Assembly (NCBI RefSeq): GCF_020883535.1
Contig: NZ_CP086654.1
Span: 1,240,001-1,304,000 of the forward strand
Reading direction: 5' to 3'
DNA length: 64,000 nt
Source: Staphylococcus ratti
GTDB lineage: Bacteria; Bacillota; Bacilli; Staphylococcales; Staphylococcaceae
The notes below the pieces were generated by a model that worked only from the letters and a program-made list of their open reading frames with translations, made no database searches and had not been told where the DNA came from. Numbering within the stretch: position 1 is the first letter of the stretch; every line of letters starts with the position of its first letter. This document shows, piece after piece, positions 50,976 through 59,974 of this stretch. The position numbers and the translations under genes are program-made.

Positions 50976-51245
50976 GATTGCTACTTCGAGTCTCGCTTTC
51001 CCAGGCGCCTTACCTCTGCATGAACACGTTTGAATGTAATGATATACGTGTTCAGTACACATGTGAACGTAAGTGAGCAGGTGTTCCTTTTCAACGCAGT
51101 CTATGACTGGTTTCTAACTGTTATTAGAAACCTAGTCATAGTTGCGGGGGAGATACTACGAAATCAATGTTATGTGATTTCTGTATCTCTCCCTGATTTT
51201 CGGTTTCGGCTCTATGCCTCGGGAGTCTCGACTCGGTACGCAATC
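50976..51245. other. structured element of about 270 nt with inverted ends
   Basis: The ends GATTGC (50976-50981) and GCAATC (51240-51245) are inverted and the similarity runs on imperfectly for about 30 bases. Inside are three stems: TGAACACGT/ACGTGTTCA (51021-51054), a 17-bp stem from CTATGACTGGTTTCTAA (51101-51141, one bulge), and GGGAGATAC...GAAATCA with TGATTTC...GTATCTC (about 51149-51192). A promoter-like TTGTGC-17-TATATA lies at 50926-50954, and a hairpin with T run at 51251-51288. It is either a mobile-element end, a MITE-like repeat or a structured RNA. No credible protein is encoded. Confidence 0.55.
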
Positions 51246-51261
51246 TATTTAAGCAATTTCA

Positions 51262-51568
51262 CTAGTAAAGAGTGGGGTTGCTTTTCTTTGGTTTTTTATA
51301 CAGTCTAAAAATACGATTTTTGAAGTTATAAAAGTTGCGATAACCATATGAAATTCTTTTAATCAGTTTAAATCCCTTCAATTGCACCATTGTTAAATTG
51401 AGGGAGTTTAATCATACAAGCAATGATATCCTCATGCTTTCTGTAGAAGCATAACACTTTCCATAAGCTACGAGAAACTTCGTTTTTATGAACGGAATAT
51501 AATGATGATATGTAACGAAGTTAATTACACACTGTCAATACTTCTCTAAAATCTACATTTTCTTCAAC
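51262..51568 (-). pseudogene. remnant of an ISL3-family transposase (C-terminal end)
   Basis: On the minus strand two frames together give the end of an ISL3-family transposase. One reads RKHEDIIACMIKLP then QFNNGAIEG; after a small deletion near 51370 the next frame reads FKLIKRISYGYRNFYNF then KNRIFRLYKKPKKSNPTLY and stop at 51264-51262. The intact family motif is SNGxIEGINNKIKLIKR-x-x-YGYRNF. An in-frame TAA at about 51523 and missing upstream catalytic parts show that the gene is dead. The upstream limit near 51568 is approximate. Confidence 0.78.
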
Positions 51569-51698
51569 TTTATTGATTTTAATATTACTATATTTAATAG
51601 ATCATTACACATGGGCGCAATATATCACCTTTATTTTTTCTTTGGTCACTTAAAATTATAGAGACATTTGCATTATTTTTGGACAAAAAAGCGGGAGT

Positions 51699-51730
51699 GG
51701 GACAGAAATCTATTTGATTTCGTTGTCCCA
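51699..51730. repeat. 32-bp hairpin repeat, copy 1
   Basis: An inverted repeat of the form GGGACAGAAATC - TATTT - GATTTCGTTGTCCCA, flanked by G and C runs that lengthen the stem. It is identical over 32 bases to copy 2 at 51829-51860. Between the copies a second hairpin pairs GGATTGAAA (51749-51757) with TTTCAATCC (51775-51783). Confidence 0.85.
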
Positions 51731-51828
51731 CCCCCACAAGGCTGACTAGGATTGAAAGGAGCTAGTAAGCGAAGTTTCAATCCAGACAGCTACTGTGACT
51801 TTTTAACTGTTATTCTCTCATTAAATGC

Positions 51829-51860
51829 GGGACAGAAATCTATTTGATTTCGTTGTCCCA
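51829..51860. repeat. 32-bp hairpin repeat, copy 2
   Basis: Exact second copy, 130 bases downstream in the same orientation, flanked by GCG on the left and GCCCC on the right. After it, 51867-52148 holds no gene that I can support. Confidence 0.85.
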
Positions 51861-52148
51861 GCCCCATCATAAAAAATGAAGAACCTTTTAACTTATACTA
51901 TAAATTAAAGCATCTGTGAATTATGAACACATAATAATCGTTCAAATTCAAAATTTCTGTTAAAATACTCAGCATTCTTAGTATTTTTCAGCTTAATTTA
52001 ACAGACCTTGAGGCCATTTCATCACAGTTGAAAAATCATTTTACATTCTACAATAAGATTTAAAATCATAAGCTAAACAAATGAAATGCTTTATGTTACA
52101 CTTATTTATACATGTGTAACTTGATAAGCGGACAGTGGAGGTAATAAT

Positions 52149-52961
52149 ATGACTGGCATTCGAAGCGTGACTTTAGCAACCAAGAGTTTAAACCAAACCA
52201 TTCAATTATTTCATCATACGTTAGGCCTTAATTACAAAAAACGTGAGGGCACAGTTCAATTTGGAGACGCCGAACTATCTCCTGGAACTCGAATTCAATT
52301 TGTTGAAGTGCCAGGCGGACTTCAAAGTCAATATCGTCATTTTGCTTCTATCGGTCTAAGAATCCCTTCAGATGAAGGACTTGAAAATTATGCCTCTATT
52401 TTAGAAGAAAATGACATTTCATTTTCAAAACTAGAGCAATTAAACGGGCATACGCATTTTCATTTTTATGATGATATGAATCAAAAGTTTTCTATATTTT
52501 CTAATGAGCATAATACAGGTATAGGATTGGGGATGCCTTATGAGCATAGCAGCGTAAACCCGTTACACCAAATTCAAGGTTTAGGTCCTATTATCATCAA
52601 AACGAATGAGATAAGGGTGACATTCACACTTTTAACTAAAGTTTTTGATTTCACACCGCTTGGAGAATATATGATAGATGATAACAACACTAAAGTGATT
52701 GTATTACATAAAGACGAAGGCGGATTAGGCTCTGAAATTCATCTTTTTGAACCGTCTTCTCCAGTTCAATTGCCAAACATTGGAATCGTCGAACAAATCG
52801 AGTTTACAACTAAAGATGCAACGCAATTTGAAAATGCGTTAAAACAACTCGAACGCAATGAATTGCCGTATCAAGAACTCGAAAATAAACAAGAAAATAC
52901 ACATGCGCTTCGTATTACTGATACGAGCGGGATGTCGTTTATTTTAACTTTAGATCAATAA
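52149..52961 (+). CDS. VOC (glyoxalase/dioxygenase fold) family protein
   Basis: The 270-residue protein has two or more vicinal-oxygen-chelate repeats: GIRSVTLATKSLNQTIQLFHHTLGLNYK at the start and GLGPIIIKTNEIRVTFTLLTKVFDF in the middle, as in ring-cleaving dioxygenase or glyoxalase-like proteins. The usual metal-binding histidine of the first module (G-I-x-H-V/I) is replaced by GIRSVT, so activity is uncertain. GGAGGTAATA precedes the ATG. It is followed by a small DUF6501-like gene after 16 bases. Confidence 0.8.
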   Translation: MTGIRSVTLATKSLNQTIQLFHHTLGLNYKKREGTVQFGDAELSPGTRIQFVEVPGGLQSQYRHFASIGLRIPSDEGLENYASILEENDISFSKLEQLNGHTHFHFYDDMNQKFSIFSNEHNTGIGLGMPYEHSSVNPLHQIQGLGPIIIKTNEIRVTFTLLTKVFDFTPLGEYMIDDNNTKVIVLHKDEGGLGSEIHLFEPSSPVQLPNIGIVEQIEFTTKDATQFENALKQLERNELPYQELENKQENTHALRITDTSGMSFILTLDQ

Positions 52962-52977
52962 CTGAAAGGAGCCTACA

Positions 52978-53181
52978 ATGTTACACGAAACATGGAAAGA
53001 TAAAACACCATTAAAACAAGTGAAAGTCATCCATACTGAGGCGAAAAAGTTTACAGTGAGCGATATGTTAACTGTAGGAAAAACGTACGATGTTGTAAAT
53101 GAGACTGAAGAATATTATCAAATTATAGATAATTCTGGACTTGTTGGCGGTTATTATAAAACATATTTTGAAGAAGTATAA
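52978..53181 (+). CDS. small DUF6501-like protein
   Basis: The 67-residue protein is soluble, with VGKTYDVVNETEEYYQIIDNSGLVGGYYKTYFEEV at its C-terminal half forming a likely small beta-barrel (SH3-like look). I recognise it as a conserved small staphylococcal/bacillar protein, probably the DUF6501 family; function is unknown. AAAGGAGCC precedes the ATG, and a terminator follows at 53197. Confidence 0.7.
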   Translation: MLHETWKDKTPLKQVKVIHTEAKKFTVSDMLTVGKTYDVVNETEEYYQIIDNSGLVGGYYKTYFEEV

Positions 53182-53196
53182 AATTTAAAAAAGATC

Positions 53197-53234
53197 AAAA
53201 AGCGGGGGTGCCTTGGCACTCACGTCTTTTTTCT
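53197..53234 (+). terminator. terminator after the DUF6501-like gene
   Basis: A stem around GGTGCC-TT-GGCACT extends outward to AAAAAG/CTTTTT with one bulge and one mismatch, ending in TTTTTTCTT. Confidence 0.78.
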
Positions 53235-53255
53235 TGTTAAGAAGGGTGAATGAAA

Positions 53256-54053
53256 GTGACACAATTATCTAAGGGATATATGAATGCGGATGAAAATGTC
53301 TTCGGTGATGCAGTCAAGCTATTTAATTTAAATAAAAATATTCTACTAAAAGGGCCTACGGGTTCAGGTAAAACAAAATTGGCAGAAACATTAAGTCAAT
53401 CTTTAAATATTCCAATGCACCAAGTTAACTGCTCCGTTGATCTAGATGCTGAGAGTTTACTAGGATTTAAAACAATCCAAACAGGTGAACACGGACAGCA
53501 AGAAATCATCTTTATTGATGGCCCAGTTATCCAAGCAATGAAAAAAGGCCATATTTTATATATCGATGAAATCAATATGGCGAAACCAGAAACTTTACCT
53601 ATATTGAATGGCGTCTTAGATTATAGACGTCAGCTTACAAATCCTTTTACTGGAGAAGTGATTAAAGCAGCAGAAGGATTTAAAGTTATCGCAGCCATTA
53701 ATGAAGGCTATGTCGGCACATTACCGATGAACGAAGCTTTAAAAAACCGTTTTGTAGTAATTAATGTTGCATACATTGATGGCAATACATTGCATGATGT
53801 CATTCAAGAACAGAGTCTTTTACAAGATTCTAATCTGATTCGTCAAATCATTAAATTTAATGAAGATTTGCGTACAATGACAAAACAAGGCCAACTTTCA
53901 GAAGAAGCTGCTAGTATTCGTGCGCTACTTGATTTAAGTGATTTAGCAACAATCATTCCTATTGAACGCGCCATTCAAAGAACGATTATCGATAAATTGG
54001 AAGACGAAAGAGAACAACATGCAGTTCAAAATGCCGTTGAACTCAACTTTTAG
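53256..54053 (+). CDS. MoxR-type AAA+ ATPase
   Basis: The 265-residue ATPase has Walker A GPTGSGKT at residues 33-40, Walker [11 protein letters not shown], and the sensor and arginine-finger region [13 protein letters not shown]. It belongs to the MoxR/CbbQ-NorQ group, chaperone-like ATPases that work with a VWA-domain partner; that partner is encoded 11 bases downstream. The GTG at 53256 is spaced well from AAGGGTG; the ATG at 53250 is too close to it. The client protein is unknown. Confidence 0.85.
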   Translation: MTQLSKGYMNADENVFGDAVKLFNLNKNILLKGPTGSGKTKLAETLSQSLNIPMHQVNCSVDLDAESLLGFKTIQTGEHGQQEIIFIDGPVIQAMKKGHILYIDEINMAKPETLPILNGVLDYRRQLTNPFTGEVIKAAEGFKVIAAINEGYVGTLPMNEALKNRFVVINVAYIDGNTLHDVIQEQSLLQDSNLIRQIIKFNEDLRTMTKQGQLSEEAASIRALLDLSDLATIIPIERAIQRTIIDKLEDEREQHAVQNAVELNF

Positions 54054-54064
54054 AAGGTGAACAT

Positions 54065-55954
54065 ATGAGTGACCGTTTTATCTTATTTAATGATGAACAG
54101 TTAGATGCAATGAAAGTGATGATGCTTCAAGATTTATCTCGTTTATTATTAAAAAACCCAGATACACAAGTCAAAATCCATAAATTCCCATATTATGATG
54201 CACTACAAAACGAAGTCATTTGTAGTTCGTTTTGGGCACATCGACCTGAAACTATTGAAAAAACAGGCTTGAAAACTGACGTATTGTTAGCCACTTACAG
54301 TTACTTCAATATGTCCCCACAAATTGTAAACGACGTACTGGACAACGAGGAAGGGTTTATCCACCCAAAGTTTTATCGCCAGCTGTTTAAACTCATCGAA
54401 GAAATGCGTATTCTTCACTTAATTGAACGCCAACGTCCTCGTGCGTCTAAAATGATTCAACTACGACGTCAAATTCGGAAACAATACTGTGAAACACAAA
54501 TGAAAGTGTATCGTACTAAAACCGTCTATGCTGATTTGCTATTTTTAAATTTAGAATATACATTGTTAACCGAAAACTTTTACGATGTTCCGTTAATTCA
54601 TGAAAGTTTAACAAATATATTACAACTTATGTATCAATACTTGCCAGATTTTTTCAATTTACAAAACAGTGAAGATAGTTTGCTTTTAACACAACGCATC
54701 ATGTTTCAAATCGATGAATGGTTAAACGAAGATATGCTTAACGAATATTACCATATTCCGCAAAAAGTTTATTCAGCTTTAAGTGACTTAACTCTAGAAG
54801 ACATTAAGCGTATAGATGCCGCACAGGTTGACGGAGAAACAGGCGAGACCGAAATGGCCGATACTGAAAATGTTGAATCCAAACCGGCTGATAGCGAAAC
54901 TTCTGGTGGTGCCTATCTTGAAATGGAACTTCACGAAGGTCAAAATAGTGATGTTTTAAGTGATAATGACACAGCTAGGGAAGGCGATAGTTCTGATGAT
55001 ATGTCTCAAATGGAATCTAAAAAGGGACAAGGAACTAATAATGTTATGGATAGCGAAGAAGGTGGTCCCCTTCACGGTCGCCATCCGTTATTAGCCTTAT
55101 CTGGAATCAATCAATTCGTCGAAATTAAGTGGCGGAGGCCTCAAATTAAACCTGAATATTTTGAAGCGTATTCGAAAGTAGAACAATCTGTACAATACGA
55201 AATAAGGGACTTAATTCAAATTATTAAAAAAACGATTGAGCGTGAATATCAAGATAAACGTAACAACTTAACTAAAGGCCGTTTACAAAAGAATCTTATT
55301 AATTGGTTTGTAGATGATCAATACAAAGTATTTTATAAAAAGGCGGACTTAAGTCAAAGTTTTGATGCCACATTTACATTGCTTATTGATGCTTCTGCTA
55401 GCATGCACGATAAGATGGATGAGACGATTAAAGGCATAGTTTTATTCCACGAAACGTTAAAATCCCTTAACGTACGTCATGAAATCCTTGCATTTAATGA
55501 AGATGCGTTTGACGCCGATGCAACACATCAACCAAATATCATTGATGAAATCATCCAATATCACCAATCTATTCATCAAACCGAAGCCCCTAAAATTATG
55601 TCTTTAACACCACAAGATGATAATCGTGATGGGGTGGCAATACGTATTGCTAGCGAAAGACTATTAACACGTTCTGAAAAGCAAAAGTTTCTCATCGTTT
55701 TTTCTGATGGCGAACCTTCAGCATTCAATTATAGCCAAGATGGGATACTAGACACATATGAGGCCGTTGAAAATAGTCGAAAATTAGACATAGAAGTATT
55801 CAATGTCTTTTTAAGCCAAGCACCAATCACTGAAGCCACAGAACAAACGATTCACAATATTTATGGGGACTTTGCAATCTTTGTAGAAGGGGTAGAAAAT
55901 CTGCCAAGTTTATTATCCCCACTACTGAAAAAGTTGCTATTACAGTCATTTTAG
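54065..55954 (+). CDS. VWA-domain protein, NorD/CobT-like, MoxR partner
   Basis: The 629-residue protein has a helical N-terminal domain (1-260), an acidic low-complexity linker rich in D, E, S and G (about 260-335), and a C-terminal von Willebrand A domain with the MIDAS motif DASAS at 442-446 and a distal FSDGEPSA. This layout matches NorD/CbbO/CobT-type activators acting with a MoxR/NorQ ATPase. No nitric oxide reductase, Rubisco or cobaltochelatase subunit is near, so the target is open. Translation is likely coupled with the moxR gene. Confidence 0.85.
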   Translation: MSDRFILFNDEQLDAMKVMMLQDLSRLLLKNPDTQVKIHKFPYYDALQNEVICSSFWAHRPETIEKTGLKTDVLLATYSYFNMSPQIVNDVLDNEEGFIHPKFYRQLFKLIEEMRILHLIERQRPRASKMIQLRRQIRKQYCETQMKVYRTKTVYADLLFLNLEYTLLTENFYDVPLIHESLTNILQLMYQYLPDFFNLQNSEDSLLLTQRIMFQIDEWLNEDMLNEYYHIPQKVYSALSDLTLEDIKRIDAAQVDGETGETEMADTENVESKPADSETSGGAYLEMELHEGQNSDVLSDNDTAREGDSSDDMSQMESKKGQGTNNVMDSEEGGPLHGRHPLLALSGINQFVEIKWRRPQIKPEYFEAYSKVEQSVQYEIRDLIQIIKKTIEREYQDKRNNLTKGRLQKNLINWFVDDQYKVFYKKADLSQSFDATFTLLIDASASMHDKMDETIKGIVLFHETLKSLNVRHEILAFNEDAFDADATHQPNIIDEIIQYHQSIHQTEAPKIMSLTPQDDNRDGVAIRIASERLLTRSEKQKFLIVFSDGEPSAFNYSQDGILDTYEAVENSRKLDIEVFNVFLSQAPITEATEQTIHNIYGDFAIFVEGVENLPSLLSPLLKKLLLQSF

Positions 55955-55988
55955 CGCATTAAAGCTAAAAATCGCGAAAATATTTTCA

Positions 55989-56034
55989 AATTTTCAGAAA
56001 TCTTATAGACTCTACTATTTTTATGTGATAGAAT
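55989..56034 (+). promoter_or_regulatory. brnQ promoter with CodY-like box
   Basis: AATTTTCAGAAATCT (55989-56003) matches 13 of 15 positions of the CodY consensus AATTTTCWGAAAATT. It lies directly upstream of a -35-like TAGACT (56006-56011), with a 17-base spacer to TAGAAT (56029-56034). CodY senses branched-chain amino acids and GTP, which fits repression of a branched-chain amino acid importer. Confidence 0.62.
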
Positions 56035-56074
56035 GAAGCAGAAATTTTAAAAGTTTTATTGAAGGAGTAGCACT

Positions 56075-57421
56075 ATGAACAAAAATACACTTGTCATCGG
56101 GTTTATGTTATTTGCCATTTTCTTTGGGGCGGGTAACTTAATTTTCCCACCAAATTTAGGACTTGCGAGCGGTCAATACTTTTGGCCATCTATTTTAGCA
56201 TTTGTTTTAACCGGTATTGGGTTACCATTATTAGGTATTGTAGTAGGCGCATTAGATAAACAAGGCTATGTCGGAGCGATAAATAAGATTCATCCTGCGT
56301 TTTCTATTATTTTCTTGGTTGCGATTTATTTAACGATTGGACCGCTATTTGCAATCCCACGAACAGCGTCAACATCGTTTGAGATGACAATCACACCGAT
56401 TATCGGAACAAGCAATCCAATTGCTTTATTAATTTTTACACTTATTTACTTTGCTATTGTTTTGTATCTCTGCTTAAACCCAGGTAAAATCGTCGACCGT
56501 ATTGGCGCTATTTTAACACCATTATTACTCGTTACGATTTTAGCAATGATTGTAAAAGGATTTATCGATTTTGGCGGAGGACCTCATAATCAAGAAGACC
56601 CTACGGTTTATTCATCTACTCTAGCTGGTTTTTCAAAAGGATTCACTGAAGGCTATTTAACGATGGATGCAATTGCTGCCATTGCTTTCTCAATGATTGT
56701 AATTAATGCAATCAAAGCGACAGGTGTAAAACATGCAAATCAAATCTTTAAACAAACTGCATTAGCAGGCTTGATTGCTGCTTTTGCTTTAGCTGTTATA
56801 TACATTTCATTAGGTTTTATCGGTAATCATATCGTGTTATCTGAATCAACAATGAATCAACTTATTGCAAACAAACAAAATATTGGTGCACATTTACTTG
56901 TCACAATGGCCAATACTGGATACGGGGCATTTGGTAAATATTTACTTGGTATTATTGTTGCATTAGCTTGTTTAACAACGGCTTGTGGACTTGTAGTAGC
57001 AGTTAGTGAATATTTCCACAAATTATTCCCTAAAGTCTCTTATAAAGTGTTTGTTATAGTCTTTACATTGATTAGTTTATTCTTATCAAATTTAGGATTA
57101 AATGCAGTGATTCAATTATCTATCCCTGTATTATCTATTATTTATCCAGTTGCGATTACTACAGTGTTATTAATTTTAATTGCACGTTTCATCCCAACTC
57201 GCCGTATTACACAGCAGATTACAATTATCGTTATTGCAATCGAATCTATTTTAAGTGTAATTCATACTAAAGGATGGATAACAATCGGTTTTATTGGTAA
57301 ATTACCATTACATCAATTCGCACTAGAATGGTTCCCGATTATGGTAGTCACTCTAATTATCGCGTATATTATTGGTGCTTTTGTTAAAAGTTCAAAACTC
57401 ATTGTTTATGAAAAAGAATAA
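56075..57421 (+). CDS. brnQ: branched-chain amino acid:cation symporter
   Basis: The 448-residue membrane protein has about twelve hydrophobic helices. The LIVCS signatures are [23 protein letters not shown] at the N-terminus and [20 protein letters not shown] in the middle. It imports leucine, isoleucine and valine with sodium. Several BrnQ paralogues exist in staphylococci; which one this is cannot be decided here. GAAGGAG precedes the ATG. A CodY-like box lies just upstream and a hairpin terminator follows. Confidence 0.94.
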   Translation: MNKNTLVIGFMLFAIFFGAGNLIFPPNLGLASGQYFWPSILAFVLTGIGLPLLGIVVGALDKQGYVGAINKIHPAFSIIFLVAIYLTIGPLFAIPRTASTSFEMTITPIIGTSNPIALLIFTLIYFAIVLYLCLNPGKIVDRIGAILTPLLLVTILAMIVKGFIDFGGGPHNQEDPTVYSSTLAGFSKGFTEGYLTMDAIAAIAFSMIVINAIKATGVKHANQIFKQTALAGLIAAFALAVIYISLGFIGNHIVLSESTMNQLIANKQNIGAHLLVTMANTGYGAFGKYLLGIIVALACLTTACGLVVAVSEYFHKLFPKVSYKVFVIVFTLISLFLSNLGLNAVIQLSIPVLSIIYPVAITTVLLILIARFIPTRRITQQITIIVIAIESILSVIHTKGWITIGFIGKLPLHQFALEWFPIMVVTLIIAYIIGAFVKSSKLIVYEKE

Positions 57422-57441
57422 TAAGTAAGCTTATTACTCAT

Positions 57442-57480
57442 ACTGCCTACAAAGTTATCCACTTTGTAGGCAGTATCTTT
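57442..57480 (+). terminator. terminator of brnQ
   Basis: ACTGCCTACAAAG (57442-57454) pairs perfectly with CTTTGTAGGCAGT (57462-57474), followed by ATCTTT. Confidence 0.8.
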
Positions 57481-57483
57481 ATA

Positions 57484-57518
57484 CGATAAAAAGCGACGAA
57501 GCAATGGTGCTTCGCCGC
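57484..57518 (-). terminator. terminator of telA operon
   Basis: On the minus strand GCGGCGAAGCA pairs with TGCTTCGTCGC (one mismatch) across CCAT, followed by TTTTTATC. Confidence 0.82.
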
Positions 57519-57538
57519 TCATCTCAATACATTCATAT

Positions 57539-58732
57539 TTAATGATACAAATCCGTTTGGTTCTTTTGGGATTTTGCATCACCTAATCGTTCACGTAAAC
57601 GTGCTTCTAACTGTTGCAAATCTTTCTCTGCTTGCTGGCGTTTTTGACGACCTTCCGCTTGAATTTGTAACGTTTCTTCAATTGTTTGGATAATATTATC
57701 TTGCGTCGTTTTTAACGTTTCAATATCTACTATGCCACGTTCGTTTTCTTCGGCTGTCATACGCGCATTTTGGCGTAGCATTTCAGAATTGCGAATTAGA
57801 ATTTCATTCGTTGTATCTGTAACTTGTTTTTGCGCAATAGCTGCTTTATTTTGACGTTGCAAAGTTAAGGCAATCGCCATTTGATTTTTCCATAAAGGAA
57901 TACTTGTTAAAATAGAACTTTGAATCTTTTCCGCTAAGGCTTGATTAATATTTTGGATCATGCGTATTTGAGGAGCAGATTGCAAAGTAATTTGTCTCGA
58001 TAATTGTAAATCATAAATTCGTTTTTCTAATCGGTCTACAAATTGTTCCATATCTGCAACGTCTTGAACTACCATTTGATTATCACTTTGATTCACTTTC
58101 TTACGCATTTCAGGTAAAACATTCGTTTGAATCTCATGCTTTTTTTGTTCAGCTGCAGCAATATATAAATTTAACACATCATAGTAATCTTTATTTTGTG
58201 TATATAACTGATCAAGTAACTTGATATCTTTTACGAGTAATGATTTATTTTTATCAAGATCAACTGAAATTCTATCAACTTGAGAACTTACTGATTGCAT
58301 GCGAGAGAAGAGTTGTTGCATCGAATGTTTCGAGCGCTTGAAAATTCTTTTTAAAACACCTTGATTTTTTTGTGATAAATCTTCAGGATTTACTTCTTTT
58401 AACTTTTTCATTAAGTTTTCTAACGTTTCACCAATGGGACCAACATCTTTCGATTGAATTTCATTTAACATTTGATGAGAGAATTGTGAAAGATGTGATT
58501 GTGCATTAGCGCCAAAGTGTAACAAACTGTCATGATCAAGTGGCTTTATTTGTTCCGACAAAGTTTTAATCTTCTCTTCATCTTGTTTTGAAAAATTTGG
58601 TTTTTCAGTTTGGGTCGTTTGGTGCTGAAGTGCATTCCCTTGATTCACTTCTAACTCACTTTTTTCAAATGAATTGAAATATTGATCAAGAGGATGACCT
58701 TGCTCTAAATTTGAAAAATCATTATCTCTCAT
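57539..58732 (-). CDS. telA: toxic anion resistance protein TelA
   Basis: The 397-residue, mostly coiled-coil protein contains the TelA family pattern, including LYTQNKDYYDVLNLYIAAAEQKK and IPLWKNQMAIALTLQRQNKAAIAQKQVTDTTNE. The family name comes from tellurite resistance, but chromosomal copies such as B. subtilis YceH are linked to envelope stress. It overlaps the xpaC gene by 4 bases, a widely conserved pairing. Molecular role is not settled. Confidence 0.9.
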   Translation of the reverse strand: MRDNDFSNLEQGHPLDQYFNSFEKSELEVNQGNALQHQTTQTEKPNFSKQDEEKIKTLSEQIKPLDHDSLLHFGANAQSHLSQFSHQMLNEIQSKDVGPIGETLENLMKKLKEVNPEDLSQKNQGVLKRIFKRSKHSMQQLFSRMQSVSSQVDRISVDLDKNKSLLVKDIKLLDQLYTQNKDYYDVLNLYIAAAEQKKHEIQTNVLPEMRKKVNQSDNQMVVQDVADMEQFVDRLEKRIYDLQLSRQITLQSAPQIRMIQNINQALAEKIQSSILTSIPLWKNQMAIALTLQRQNKAAIAQKQVTDTTNEILIRNSEMLRQNARMTAEENERGIVDIETLKTTQDNIIQTIEETLQIQAEGRQKRQQAEKDLQQLEARLRERLGDAKSQKNQTDLYH

Positions 58733-59364
58733 TTTTCATGCTCCATTTCTTTACGTTTTTGATAAATTTTATTGAGTCTCATCTCAGTATCAAGTTGTTC
58801 AAAATCTTGCGCATTGACTTGCTTCAAATCTGCCACTAGTGTACGTCTTACTTCTTCTAAAGTGATACGTGTTTGTTGTAACATCTGACGCTCTCCATTT
58901 GATTTCATCGGCATTTTGGCAAGTCTTGTATAACTTTCAATTAAATTAAGTGCATTATCTATATGTGTGTAATAAAAACTCTCAATATTAAAAAACTGAT
59001 CTGGTCGTTGACGTACTGTTGCATTCACCGTTCTTGAAATGCGATAAATATCATTGACAAGCTTAAAATCATTAATAGAACGAACATTTATAAAGGTTTT
59101 AAAAATACGCTTTATCTTACTTTGTGCGGTATTAATTTGATGCATAATATAGCGATAATCTTTTCGGGTCAAATTGATTTCTTTTAAGTAACTTCTTGAT
59201 GTCAATCTTTGAGTAGGGATATATCCTAAAACAAAGCCGACTGACCCAATGAGCATATCCAATATAAACGAAATATCTAAAGTTAAAATACTAGTGAAAA
59301 AAGCAATTACCGCAACTGGAACGCCTGCAAATACTCCAAAAACCCTTGAAATTTGATATCTCAT
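58729..59364 (-). CDS. XpaC-like membrane protein
   Basis: The protein (211 residues) starts with a hydrophobic region of two helices (about 7-52, with FGVFAGVPVAVIAFF and IGSVGFVLGYIP) followed by a long helical cytoplasmic part. It resembles XpaC, named for 5-bromo-4-chloroindolyl phosphate hydrolysis, and is the usual partner of telA. The second ATG (59364) is chosen since AAAGGAAG is too close to the first at 59370. It overlaps telA by 4 bases and follows acyP after 22 bases. Confidence 0.85.
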   Translation of the reverse strand: MRYQISRVFGVFAGVPVAVIAFFTSILTLDISFILDMLIGSVGFVLGYIPTQRLTSRSYLKEINLTRKDYRYIMHQINTAQSKIKRIFKTFINVRSINDFKLVNDIYRISRTVNATVRQRPDQFFNIESFYYTHIDNALNLIESYTRLAKMPMKSNGERQMLQQTRITLEEVRRTLVADLKQVNAQDFEQLDTEMRLNKIYQKRKEMEHEK

Positions 59365-59386
59365 ACTCATCTTCCTTTATTTATCC

Positions 59387-59656
59387 TCATTCCGTTTTAA
59401 AAGTTGTTAAGTGCTGGTCGATTTCACGTTCTTCTATAGTATACTCTCGAACTTCCGAAGCAGGGGAGGCCCCTTTAATAACAGCATCTGTAAATTGTCG
59501 CAATGCTTCATCTTCTCCTTGAGCATCGATTTCAACAAAGTCTTGAACATTTTTCACATAACCTTTTATATTATATTTTTGTGCTAATCTTTGCGTAAAA
59601 TAACGAAAACCGACGCCTTGAACACGTCCATAAACACTTATAAAATTATGTTTCAT
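59387..59656 (-). CDS. acyP: acylphosphatase
   Basis: This 89-residue enzyme hydrolyses acyl phosphates. The signature [13 protein letters not shown] includes the phosphate-binding arginine, and KGYVKN supplies the catalytic asparagine. An upstream in-frame GTG at 59665 overlaps the AGAGGTGG ribosome-binding site, so the ATG at 59656 is used. It heads the minus-strand acyP-xpaC-telA group. Confidence 0.93.
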   Translation of the reverse strand: MKHNFISVYGRVQGVGFRYFTQRLAQKYNIKGYVKNVQDFVEIDAQGEDEALRQFTDAVIKGASPASEVREYTIEEREIDQHLTTFKTE

Positions 59657-59974
59657 TCCAACCACCTCTTACTACAATTATACGTATTTTTGTCGTAAAA
59701 AACTAATAATTAGCCGGCTAGTTCGCATATAGATTAGCTTAGGTGTTCATACTTATATATTCGTCCTATCTATAATGACTCCACAGCATTCTAGACCTTT
59801 TAGAAATATGGGAAGCGCGTTGTAAGTAACTCAATGCATTTTGATGGCGCTTCTTTAACTTTAACGTAATAATATAATTATTAATTAGCAAAGGTAAATA
59901 TATGCTTTTACTTGCATTTCAACTCAAAAAATATTACTTTGAGAATTGTTACATTTAGAACGGGGGGACTTACA
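59657..59974. other. divergent intergenic region acyP/DUF1033
   Basis: This AT-rich gap contains an imperfect hairpin with AAGCGC (about 59813-59818) and GCGCTT (about 59847-59852). I see no gene and no clear promoter in either direction beyond AT-rich hexamer look-alikes. Confidence 0.35.

Noticed and set aside
50853-51062. Minus-strand open frame of 69 codons next to odhB
   Set aside because: It runs through the odhB terminator and the left part of the structured element and has no ribosome-binding site or recognisable domain.
51030-51308. Plus-strand open frame of 92 codons at 51 kb ending SKEWGCFSLVFYTV
   Set aside because: It is antisense to the ISL3 transposase tail and crosses three strong hairpins; there is no ribosome-binding site. 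It is an artefact of the remnant, not a gene.
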